A stretch of DNA of 64,000 nt. Source: Carallia brachiata. Lineage: Eukaryota > Streptophyta > Magnoliopsida > Malpighiales > Rhizophoraceae. Shown here piece after piece: positions 25,467 to 37,473 of this stretch; position 1 is the first letter of the stretch; each line of letters opens with the position of its first letter. The position numbers and the translations under genes are program-made. The stretch is taken from the NCBI GenBank assembly GCA_021464245.1, contig JADCRB010000055.1, positions 1,766,487-1,830,486 of the forward strand. The letters are read 5' to 3'. The notes under the pieces were generated by a model. The model was not told where the DNA came from and made no database searches. It saw only the letters and a program-made list of their open reading frames with translations.

Positions 25467-28400
25467 TCATCTGATGGGAGATGTCTTCAGGGACAAGAGG
25501 CTGTCAAGTTCTGAGACCCTAGGCTGTTTAGTGCTAAGCGGTCCAAAGATATCCCAGAAGCGAAGAGTCTCATCCCCTCCCGCAGACACAACCATTAATC
25601 CATCAGGACTCTGCAACAAATACATGCAAAGGAAGTAAGGCCCAGGGATTCTACCTACAGGAACAATGATTCTGGAAAGTTCAGAAGTGCAACGCTTAAA
25701 TAGCCAGACCTGAGAAAGATTTAAGACTCTTGAGTGGTGATTATCTATCTGCCATACTCTTTTTAAGGAAGGGTATTTCCACAAGGATAGATTATTTCCA
25801 GTCCCAGGCATGCCATAGCCATGGCCACTCAGTATCTCTTTGTGATGCCTGTTCCACTCCAGCCCACAAATCTGAACAATTCAGCATTGCATTAATGTTG
25901 TCAATCTACCAGAACTTGCATAGATATTTTTTTTTGGTTCAATTTTTTGAATTTATAAAGGAAACATTTGATTAGAAATTCCAGCCTTGCTAATTAACTA
26001 CAGTTTGCCTTCACAGCCTCTATTGACAAGTTAGAATGTTATCCCCAAAATCCCACCATGTGTAGTAAATCTGCTATAAGAACATAATAAAAGCTGGACT
26101 TAAATTGATCAACTTACCTGGGATTTGGTGTCTACACAGTCAATGCATTTACCATTCTGTGTATTCCATAGCCTAATGCACCCATCTTTTGTGCCTCCTC
26201 CTGAGGCAAGCACGTTAAATTGATAAGGGCACCAGGCAAGTGCTTTAACTGCAGAAGAATGCTCCTTGAATCGGTGCAAGAAGCTGGAAGAATTCATTTT
26301 GGAAGCATCCCATATGTATATAATGCTTTCATCTCCACCACTTGCCAGTACATTGCCTAAGCTTGACCATTTCAAACCACATACTTCACCAGTATGTGCT
26401 TGAATATGAGAAGTTAGACTGTTTTGCATCCTAGCTGGAAATAAACAGAGAAGAAATTAAGAAAGTTAATATCATCTCATCCTGTCAACAAAATGAGATG
26501 ATTAGAAATGGTCAAGAGCTAGGTACCATCATGACTAATAATAGATTTGTCACGGCTTCCCGATGTTACAGTATGCTCATTCCATGCAATTGCTGCTACT
26601 CTCGACTTATGACCTTCCAGGTTTCGTATCTGATGTAGAAATGAAAAGCAATGCTTTTACTTCAACCAATTCAAGATCTACAGCAACTTTTCAATCAAAG
26701 AAAGGTACAGTGGGCTTACACATTTGGAAGTCTCGGCATCCCAAATCTCGAGTGTGGAGTTCATGTATCCAATTGCCAAACTTCTGCCATCAGCAGACCA
26801 GGCTACACTTCTTGGGCTCTCATTGTCATCTTCAACTTGCAATAACTTCTGTATGGCATGATTTTTTGAGTTCCACAGGTACAATGTTGTGCCTAATGCA
26901 ACAGCAAGAACATTGTTCTTTCCCCAATCTATGACGCTCGCGTAGAAATCATTGCTTATGTTTGGTGCATCCAAAATCCTAGCTTCTCTCTACATTACAA
27001 TAGAAAAACACATAGATCTGTAAGAAGCACAGCAAGAAAATCTTGTTGTTTCCACCTCTAGCAGATACGAGATTGCTCTAGTTCATATATGTTCAGCCCC
27101 CCCTTGTCTCTTCTCTGTTACAAAAGTTAAAAAGTTATGACAATCCTCCGATGTGATCACCTATACTTTTAAACATGAACCTGCAATTATTAGAACACAG
27201 TACTCGATAGAAGAACGAAAAAGTGAGCACCCTTCCTGAAATTTACTGAACCTTTCAAGACGGTTAATCTATGTAACATTAGCCCTCCGGTTCCAGCTGT
27301 GAAAGCATATACTTTCTGGAAAAAAAGGGGAAAGGCTGCATATATTTCACCCTTTTCTGAACTCCACAGAATTTCGTGCACTGCACCTTCTTATTCCAAT
27401 TACCAACTATTGCAAGTTTGTGGCATCCTTCTAATGCACTCATTCATAAAATGAACGTTTTTCAGGTCATAATATCAAAATTGACACAAATTCTTGTTGG
27501 GGAGATAACATTTTCATACTTGCCTTCGGCAACTGGCGAGGCTGACATTGTTCTGTTCTATTATTCAGTTCCTCAGCGTCACGTCTTCTCATATCATCAA
27601 TATGATGCACAAATTTCCTACTGGATTTCGGGCTTCCTCTGAAAACCAACATCCTAAATGGTCTCCCTTCCAAGTCCAATGTTAAACTCTCCTTCAACCG
27701 CTGTCGGTACGATTCCTGCTTCAAAGAAGTAAAAATAGAGACAAAAAAAAAAGTACTAAGTAGCCAGACTAAGTAGCAATAATGTATGCCAGTTCACAAC
27801 TTGTGTGATCCGCTGGTAACTTTGAATCCCCTTCAAGCCACAACCAAGAAGAACCAAGATCAGATTAATTCAACGAATCCAAATATTCTCCATACAAAAA
27901 TAGGAAAAGGAAATTCTATCAAAAGAAAAAAAAAACCCGAAAATCTGAACAAACCCACAATCCGACGGATACAAAAATATAAAAAAACCGACAAGAAACG
28001 GAGAACCCAGATAAAAAAAAAAAAAAAGGCAAAGTTCCGAGAGAAAGTTAATCCTCGAATCGCATTCACGAATTTAATCAAAAAGCAGAAACCCCATCTC
28101 CCAAAAGGGCACAAAGAACAATAGAAAGATAGAAGAAACGTACCCCAAAGATGGAGTCGCCCACTTCTTTAGTCCTGTTGGTCAACAAACTCTGGGCTTG
28201 ATCGAGATTCATCAAACTCCGATTTGGTATGAACCGATCTCCCTTTTGTTTTTCACACATGGGCAAGAATGAAAGACGAATAGTACTACATGTCAAAAGA
28301 AACTCTTGGAAAACGAAAATTGAACGAAAAAGAAGAAAATTATGCACATTCAGAATTCAAGAAACCGATAACCAAAAAGAAAGCAAGGCGGGGCGCCATT

Positions 28401-28517
28401 TTTTTTTACAGGAAAATCGTAGTCGGCTGTGAGGGTGTCGCGGAGTCGCCTGGGAGAGTACCAATCTGATTCGAATAGCCTCTTCCTGATCTGATCCATT
28501 TCTCCCTCAAAGGCCAT
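25467..28517 (-). CDS. CDC20: CDC20/Fizzy-type APC/C activator, WD40 protein
   Basis: Recruits substrates to the anaphase-promoting complex (family knowledge). Eight exons: 28410..28517, 28144..28242, 27524..27718, 26720..26989, 26527..26629, 26118..26434, 25710..25871 and 25467..25610, about 465 aa with every phase consistent. The N-terminus ends DYDFP and joins GDRFIPNRSLMNLDQAQ. Then come GRPFRMLVFRGSPKSSRK, REARILDAPNI and seven WD40 blades (e.g. NVLAVALGTTLYLW, EVCGLKWSSLGNVLASGGD, SAVKALAWCPY). The C-terminal SPIR provides the Ile-Arg tail that docks on APC/C. The intron after LPK uses a GC donor (AAG|GCAAGT at 27523-27522). The acceptor of exon 3 is a NAGNAG (AAGCAG), which could add or drop one Gln. 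An alternative start is the ATG at 28260 (MCEKQKGDRF) if intron 1 is retained. The exact CDC20 subtype is not resolved; FZR/CCS52 is less likely given the N-terminus. Confidence 0.87.
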
Positions 28518-31500
28518 AATAATGGCCACCTGAAATCTTGGGTTTTTTTTCCCTTTCTTTCTTTCTTTCTTTCTTGAAATTTTCTTGTAAAGAGGGCTAG
28601 AAAGTGAGTAAAACTATAGCCGTTGCAGGGAAGACTCTCACCTCTCCCGCCATAAAGACTAACCGTTTACGAGCGTTAATGTCGGTTCGTTGGTTTTTTT
28701 TGCTTCTTGGTTTAAGAGAGCGGCGCCAGATTAGCGGGTTCGGGAAACGGGCCGGGGTTGATAGTATGCTTGACCGGCCCGGTTGTCAATCAGGATCCGG
28801 TTTCGGTTTGCCAAAATCCTGATGTGCCTTTCTAGGTTTTGGGGATTCAACCCTCGTATTATTTTTCATTTTTGAAAAAATGAAACCTTCTGGTTTAAAA
28901 AGGCTCCGATGACTGAAATTTCTTGGGGTGTCCGGTCAAGAGAATCTCAATTTCCCAGGAATATGATGTCCAAGTCAAGTGAGTCAATTTAAGTTCTTCT
29001 CCAATTCAGAGGGCCATCTCTTGTGTCCTGTTGAAGTCAAACGTAATTCACCAATGCGGCATGTTCCTTGCTCATCCAGTCCCCGACCAGGTTGCTGGAA
29101 AGCATTTTGTTGTGTCTAGCTTAGATAGGTGCTACTTGTTTGCTTGTATTTTTGTGTTGTGTGTAGTTCCTTAGTTTTGAAAATTGTGGCCGAATATATC
29201 TCGTGGATTTTTGTTATAGGTCTGTTAAATTATAGTCGATGCTGCTATCGATAGCTTAGTTCGATTGGATTAAATCTATCTAAAATTTTATTTTATGTAA
29301 GTTTAGTTACAATTCAATTTGTACTATCGTTAGAAAAATTTATCTAAACAGATGTTACATATAATTAATAAATGGTTTGTTTGGCCAAATTGTTACTTGA
29401 CCAATTTGACCGTGCACTCTTACTTTGTGCAAATGTTCTTCGCATCTTTATGTCGCATCAGTGTACAATTTCAATCTATAATAATGCAACGATTTCTCCA
29501 TGTTATTAAAAAAAAATGCAGGGTAGAGTACGCAATGTTTGACAATCTAGCAGCATCACACGATTTGCAAGTTGTGAACACCATTCAAATTTCTTCTTTC
29601 ATGTGAGGACAGAGGACCATTCATTTATAATTTGTACTATTTCAACAATCATATTGTCCCGCACACAAGAAATTTGACGCACTGGAAATCTGAAATTAAT
29701 TATGTTAGTGGTAAATATATGATACATATCTTTTACTTCTTCAAATAGTTTAAACTTTTGAATAGTTTAACATCGTATTAAAATCTTATAATTAAGTAAT
29801 CTTGTATTTGAAGCACATTGCTCTTACATTCTATTATAAATCTTTATAGGTACGTTGAATTTGTTGTTTATTCATGTTTTTAATCCAACGAACTCTTGCA
29901 TGAGAAAACATGTTAGTGATTAATATAAGGTTGATATCTTAAATCTCTTACAATTGAAGGACTGGAGATTTCATTCTTATTTTGCCTTCTTACCAGTCCC
30001 CTTATCAGTAATTATAGACAATCTCTACTTTAATAAGGGAAAAAATTATTTGCGTGAAGGAGTTTGGGAGGTAAGGTAGAACCATTTCATTATCGAGGTC
30101 ATTGAAAACCATCTTTCTTCGTGGTGCGGATCAATTTTTTTTGATTAAATTAACTCTCAAGGAAAAATATGTTAAAAGTTGATTATATATTAGACCCACT
30201 ACGGCAATTGATTGACAAGATAATTTTTTTTTTTTTTTTTAGGAGAGACAAGAACAATAATGTTAATAGTGCAAGAAAAGCACAACAATTGATGAGATTA
30301 AAGTTTTTGCTTTTCGAAATGTCAAGAATTTGAGACCCTACTTGTCCACTGATTTGGATGTATTCATGCAATTGTTGTGGTTTAACGAGATTAAAATAGA
30401 CGCCCCTTGCGTTTCACGACGGTAAATATTATATTCGAGTCTATCCAACTTTGCCTCTTACTATTAAAAAAAGATTAAATGTACTTAGTTAATTTTAAAT
30501 GTACTTACTATTTCTAATTTTAATAATTGAGCCATTCCATCAAAATTCATTACTTTTAAAAACTTCATTTTAATTGTAAAAAAATTTATAAAATTCAAAT
30601 ATTATGGGATTTAATCTTTTTGACTCATCAAGATTATCTTTCTTTTCGAGAAATTTTTTACAATTAATAATTTTTGAATTTTTAACAAAATTTAAATAAA
30701 TGAATTCTAAAAATTTCAAAAAATGAAAAAAAATCTAATATCTCAAAAAAATTGCATCTCATAATATTTGAATTTTATAAAATTTTTCAGAATTAAAAAA
30801 TAGTTTTAAAATTATTATAATTCTGGCAGGTTCTCAATTACCGAAGTTGGAAATCATAAAAGCCTTATAGTCTAAATTGAAACTATAAAAAACGCAAAAA
30901 AAAAAAAACCAGGAGTTTGGGGTGGTCTGATACATCTAACCAAAAAAAAAAAAAATTTGTTGTGCATGCCATTATTGAGCCCATTATACTTCTCTCTGTT
31001 TTTTTTAATAATGTTATATGGCCGAAAAAATTTTCAAATGTAATTTATTAGATTTATTGTGTAATTATTTTAATTACAAGTGCGATTAAAAGAAGAAAAA
31101 AAGTCATTATATTTTTATTATACAATAATCTAACTGATTGCAAACAATCTGACAAGTTGCAATTTCAAAAAATTTGCCAAAAACTTTTCTTCTAGCGGTA
31201 TAACTTTTCCCTTTTATTTTTCAATTTTTTTGCCAAAATGCAACTAATACTTGATTTTTTGTAATTATAGTAATATTTTTTGTAACAAAAAAAAAGATAT
31301 ACTACTTTTTTGTTAAAAAAATATTATCATAATTACAAAAAATAAAAGAATACTTATATTCTGAAAAAAAAAAAAAAAATGGGGATTATAATTTTTTTCC
31401 TATATAATAGTCTTGGACACTAACAAAGGATATCGCACGTAAGGAAGTGGAGACTTAACAAAGCCAAAATTCTTGTCGGCCCTCTGACATCGCCAATTGT

Positions 31501-31719
31501 TTCTACTTTAACTATGATTTTTCCCTCGAGTTTGCGGGGAAGATTCAGCCATTAAGCAGTTGTTTTTCTGCCTGGTATCTTCCCCTCTTCTTCTCGTGTT
31601 GTCCTATGCTAGACAGAAACCTGAATCTTGGCTAGTCTTTGAGCATGTGCATCTATCTACAAAGCTTGAAGCTTTAACATTCTGTGAAAACATTTTGAAT
31701 TCAGACCCAGTTATAGGAA
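28518..31719. other. CDC20 promoter side, then upstream half of RBOH duplication unit 1
   Basis: After about 28890 this DNA matches blocks upstream of the second RBOH gene (listed as the duplication). It also contains a MITE-like hairpin at 31248..31352. No gene recognised. Confidence 0.6.
31248..31352. mobile_element. MITE-like inverted repeat upstream of RBOH copy 1
   Basis: The left arm contains TTTTTTGTAATTATAGTAAT and the right arm is its near complement (ATTATCATAATTACAAAAAA). A short loop lies near 31295-31305. No equivalent is seen upstream of copy 2. Confidence 0.5.
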
Positions 31720-34700
31720 ATGGGCAGGGAAGATCATGAACACCACTCTGAGACTGAACTTGTAGGAACGAAAATCGCGAATATCAATGTCCCTGAATCA
31801 GGCACAGGCCAGGATGAACAGCACGTGGAGATCACTCTCGATGTCAAGGATGACTCCGTGGTCGTTGACAGCGTCAAGCCTGCTAACGGCGGTGAAAAGG
31901 ATCCCGAGCTGACGCTGCTAGCCGAAGACCTGGAGAAAAATTCTGCTTCCAATGTTGTGAAGGATGCTTCTGCCAAAATCAGGCAGGTTTCTCATGTAAT
32001 AATGCGCTTGGCTTCTTTCTCCAGGAAGCCGCAGCTGCGCCGGCTTGACAGGACTAGAACTTCGGCGGCTCATGCGCTGAAGGGCCTCAAGTTTGTCGGA
32101 AAGGCCGATGGAGGCGCAGAATGGGATGCCGTGGAGAAGAGGTTCGATGAAATTACTGCTTCCACCAATGGCTTGCTGCCTCGTGACCGTTTCTGTGAAT
32201 GCATAGGTATGCAGAATCACAATTCACAAACCAATCCAACATTTCTTGTACAAATGTTTAGAATAGCTTGTGTCTGGGACTAAAAGTGGAGAGTTGATTG
32301 GCAGGAATGAAGGAGTCGAAGGAGTTTGCAGGGGAATTGTTTGATGCACTTGCCAGAAAGCGGAATATACAAGGGGATTCCATCAGCAAGGAAGAGCTGA
32401 GAGAATTCTGGGAACAGATTTCCAATCAGAGCTTTGACTCCAAGCTTCAAACCTTCTTTGACATGTAACTTCTATTTCCTTTCTGTTTCATAAAGTTTCT
32501 GCGAGATAATTATGATTTCCAGATGAATAAAAGGTATTTCATCTTGTGTTCATAAAAAAAATGCAGGGTTGATAAAGATGCAAATGGCAGAATCACAGAG
32601 GAGGAAATTAGAGAGGTGTTGCCTCTTAATCTCTTAATAATTCAAGCTGTTGACTCCGTTATTAATGTACGATTTTCAACGAAGTTGAATAAATAAATTT
32701 ACCAAGTAGTTTGACAATTTCCATCTACAGATTATCGCTCTTAGCGCCTCAGCTAACAGGCTTTCAAACATTCAGAAGCAAGCAAAGGACTATGCACGGC
32801 TGATCATGGAAGAGTTAGATCCTGAAGAGGATGGATGCATCATGGTAAATGAGCCGGAAATTTTTTTATTTATAAACATATCACGGATTTCATTATTATT
32901 ATCATTATTTTTTTGCAGATACTAGTTTAATTTGTCTTTAACGATTTGCACTCTTGTCCGATAAACAGATAGAGGACCTGGAAAGACTCTTATTGCAAGT
33001 ACCACACCAGTCTTTCAGATTGGGAGAGAGCAAAAATCTGAGCCAAATGCTGAGCCAGAAGCTTAAGTCTACATCAGATAAAAACCCATTAAGGAGATGG
33101 TACAGAGGGACCAAGTACTTTTTTCTGGACAATTGGCAGAGAGCTTGGGTGGTAGCTCTGTGGATTGGTGTCATGGCTGGCCTATTTGCTTACAAGTATG
33201 ATCAGTATCGACACAGAGCAGCATACGAGGTGATGGGTTTTTGTGTATGCATGGCCAAAGGCTCGGCTGAGACAGCGAAACTCAATATGGCTCTAATTCT
33301 TCTACCCGTTTGCCGGAACACCATCACCTGGCTGAGGAATAAAACCAAATTGGGCGTCGCGGTTCCTTTTGATGACAACATCAATTTCCACAAGGTATTG
33401 GCTTACTTATTAATGTATTAATTTGGAGCTGCCTTTGAGAATTATGCGGCAGGATTGTCTCAGAGATGAAATCTAATGGCCAAAAAAAAAATGGTTTTCT
33501 TTTTTAGGTGATCGCAGTTGGTATTGCAGTTGGGGTGGGTATACATGCGATTTTCCATCTAGCCTGTGACTTCCCTCGGCTACTTCATGCAAGTGAGGAG
33601 AAGTGGAAGCTTATGGAGCCATTTTTCGGGACTCAACCCTCAAGCTACTGGTACTTTGTGAAGTCAGTGGAGGGTGTAACTGGGATCATAATGGTGGTCC
33701 TAATGGCGATAGCTTTCACGCTAGCCACCTCTTGGTTCAGGCGCAACAAACTCAAACGTCTGCCCCCTTTTCTCAAGAAACTAACTGGTTTTAATGCCTT
33801 CTGGTACTCTCACCATCTGTTCATTATTGTCTACACTCTGCTCATTGTTCATGGCTATTACCTTTACCTTACTCATGAGTGGTACAAGAAGACGGTAAGC
33901 AGACTATCTACCTGCCTTAACTTCACTTTTTTGGATTATTGGGTCGTGTCCCACTTTGTGTACAGAAAAAGTATACATAGAACAAAAACATAAAATTAGC
34001 TAATTATTTATATAATTGACTGATTGTTTTGTACAATAAATTGATGAAAAATATATTGAATTTTTTGCAACCATCAATTAATCAATTGTAAAATCAATTG
34101 ATCAATTGTTATACATATACGTTTTTTTTTTTTTTGTACACCTATATTTTCCGGTCAACTACAAATCCCCCAATTTTTTTTGCTTACATGGTGGTTTTCC
34201 TGTCTTATCGGCAGACCTGGATGTATTTGGCAATCCCCATTATCCTTTACGCCTCTGAAAGGTTGACAAGGGCGCTGAGGCCCAACATCAAGGCTGTTTC
34301 AATAAAAAAGGTAACCATGGGTAAATGCACAGTAACCATTCCTTCCTTCGGCTAAAGTAAAATCATCGATTAGTTGTGCTAATCTCGTTTTGTATAAATA
34401 ATTTTAGGTGACTATTTACCCCGGAGACGTTTTGGCACTTTACATGTCAAAGCCTCATGGATTCGAATACAAGAGTGGGCAATACATGTTTGTCAATTGT
34501 GCTGCTGTGTCTCCGTTTGAATGGTGGGTAATCTATTGAAAAAAAAAAAAACAGACTTGAAAATAGGACTGCGCTAGCAAGGGATTGTTATAAATTATGG
34601 TAAAAAAAATGAAATTGTCAGGCACCCATTTTCAATCACCTCGGCTCCTGGAGATGACTACCTAAGTGTTCACATCAAGGCTCTCGGCGACTGGACACAA

Positions 34701-37473
34701 CAGCTTAGAACTGTTTTCTCACAGGTTTGTTTTGTGCTGTTTTTCTTTTTTCCTTGTAAGAAATGACAGCATGTCATTAGTTTTCTCATAATAATAATAA
34801 TGATGACGACGACGACGACAATTGGTGTATCTGGGGTTTGGCACTCCTATTTATATCTGGATTCTGAACAAGATATGGGATTCGTGCCAAAATGAATACA
34901 AATGATTACCACTGCACTTTCGCCGCCGCTTATTGTGGCTAATTAATTTCCATTTGCATTATTCTTTGTTTTCAGGCATGTCAACTACCTGCTACAGGGA
35001 AAAGTGGGATCCTTACAGCTGAATGTTTCCAAGGAAACAAACCACAGTGAGTCGAATATCCCCCCATTTAAAGAGATTTATACCTTATTTTCATCATCTG
35101 ATAAAAATAATCTTTCACCTATTGAACACATGAGGAGGGGAGTTATTTCACGTGCATGCCCTTTTGCTCCTAATATAAGAGGGATTCATTCTTTGTCCTT
35201 TTAATGGAACCTACAATCAATTAAGAATATTAAGAATATTTCTGTTAAAAAAAATCAATTAAGAATATTTGGTGGATATTTAAAGTGAGATTAAAGTCAA
35301 ATTAAAATAAAATAAACTATTTAATGATTAAATTTAAAAATAAATAAATAATAAATAACTATTAAATACTATTGGTGGACTACGTGCACATTTTAATATT
35401 ACTTAAAATATAATTATATGTGAGTCCATTATTAGTGCCATACAAAAAGACGGAAAAAATGTGAGAATAAGGGGAGCGAGGATGAGTAAAGTCTGAAAAA
35501 ATAATGTTCTTTTGGTGCCGCGTCAGAGACCAGCGGAAATCGGAATTCCCAGTCCCTGTAGCGGCACCCAGATATAATATTGTTGAGATGACCCTTAGCA
35601 AGTCATTGCACATTGCGTATATAATTAGTTATTTTGAACTACCATTGCACATACGTATGTAATTAGTTTTTTTTTAATTTAACTCTGTTTTTTAGAGATG
35701 ATAATTTATTCATTATTTTTATCATACAATGAGTAAAATTTATTTAAAATAAAAAAATAAAAAATAAATTTGTACATTATAAAATTATAAATAAATTATA
35801 TTCAAAAAAATAAGTAAAATTAACAAGTATATATTTAACAGTAACAATAAATTATAATGAACAGTTACCCGAGGGTTCTGATCGATGGCCCATATGGAGC
35901 ACCAGCACAAGACTATTGGCAATACGAGGTCGTTTTGCTTGTGGGCCTTGGAATTGGAGCAACCCCAATGATCAGCATTGTCAAGGACATTGTGAACAAT
36001 ATCAGGGTCATGGAGGAAGAAGAGAATGCAATAGAAAGTGGCAATACCGTGCCTCCTAACAATAACCAATTATCACCAAAAACTTCCAGCCCTAATGCAC
36101 AAAAAATAAGAGAGCACTTCAAGACGAGAAGGGCATACTCCTATTGGGTTACAAAAGAACAAGGGTCCTTCGACTGGTTTAAAGAGGTGATGAATGAGGT
36201 GGCTGAAATTGATCATAACCATGTCATCGAGCTGCACAATTATTGTACTAGTGTTTATGAAGAAGGTGATGCAAGGTCCGCTCTGATTGCCATGCTCCAG
36301 TCCTTAACCATGCCAGGAATGGTGTGGACATTGTCTCCGGTACACGAGTCAAGTCTCACTTTGCCAAGCCTGATTGGCGCGGCGTCTACAAGCGCATTGC
36401 ACTTAATCACCCCGATGCTAGAATTGGTAAGTCGTCCACTTCTTCCTTCCTATTATTAAATCACTTTTCTCATCTTATTTTTCCGCGCATAGCTTCATTT
36501 AAGTATTATTAAAATAATTTTACAATCTTATCCACGGATATAACATTTGCTTTTCTATTTTTTAAAATTTAACCGTTCAATGACTCAAATTGCTTTGAAA
36601 CTCTTTTAAATTCCGTATGCAAAAATTTCAAATTTTGTTTTTTTTTTTTCCCATAAAGGCCGCTGTCTCAAAGTGTATATTTCCACATATTTTGAACCAC
36701 TGGAAAGGGGACTCATCACACCATATTGCATGCAATTATTAAACATACCACCTGTTGTTGAGATTCTTTTTTTTTTTGACGGCTTCTAGATAGACAAGCC
36801 TTTCTTTGGGATCATTTCCACAAAAAGGTGAATACATGACTTTGGGTGGCAGTGCTTTTGGTAATTGTGATGGTATTTTTTTTCTGACATGGTAATTGTG
36901 ATGGTATTAGACCAGTGTTTATGCCTTCATCTCATGAAATCACCATGACACCATATGCATCTTCAATTATTTGAGGAGCTTGCTTTCTTTGCTCGTGCTG
37001 TCATGTCTATCTTAAAAAATTTTAATTAATTTGTCTGGGTCCAAATAAGAACGATGAGGCCAAAATAATTTAAGAAAAAGTAGAAAGCTACCATTTTATT
37101 CTGCTCTACCAATAAAAATTAAAAGGATTCTATTACGTACATTATTTTAATATTTTTTCTTTTTTTTTACGAAATTAAATTTAAAATTAAAATAATTGTT
37201 AGTCTAAAATATAAAATATAGGATCTATACAAGATTCATTAAAAAACTGTTTTTTCTTCAAAATTTTGTTAATATCAAAACTTTTATTATTTTTTTAAAT
37301 TCTCTCAGCATTTTCGGTGCACCTTACTTGGTGCATTAAAAATGTCTTACTTCATGAATGCAGGGGTCTTTTATTGTGGGCTACCGACTCTAGCGAAGGA
37401 GCTTCGCCACCTGGCTTTGGATTTCTGTCACAAAACCGACACCAAGTTCGACTTTCACAAAGAAAACTTTTGA
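31720..37473 (+). CDS. RBOH: Respiratory burst oxidase homolog (NADPH oxidase), copy 1, one-base gap in exon 11
   Basis: Plasma-membrane enzyme passing electrons from NADPH through FAD and two haems to apoplastic O2. Twelve exons: 31720..32206, 32305..32464, 32567..32615, 32731..32844, 32969..33394, 33508..33894, 34215..34310, 34408..34523, 34622..34724, 34976..35046, 35865..36426 and 37364..37473, about 893 aa. In order: a variable cytosolic N-terminus; an EF-hand ([12 protein letters not shown]); a second EF-like loop ([12 protein letters not shown]); six-helix ferric-reductase core with haem histidines in [10 protein letters not shown] and [14 protein letters not shown] motif [17 protein letters not shown] sites [10 protein letters not shown] and [16 protein letters not shown]-terminus FDFHKENF. 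Exon 11 is 562 bases, but phases need 563; a C is missing near 36301-36304 (CAGTCC-TTAAC). The family resemblance is to the RBOHA/RBOHC class. Confidence 0.92.

Noticed and set aside
27190..27381. Extra CDC20 exon beginning KVYAFTAGTGG
   Set aside because: Including it interrupts the conserved join LPK-REARILDAP. The GC-AG intron explains the region better.
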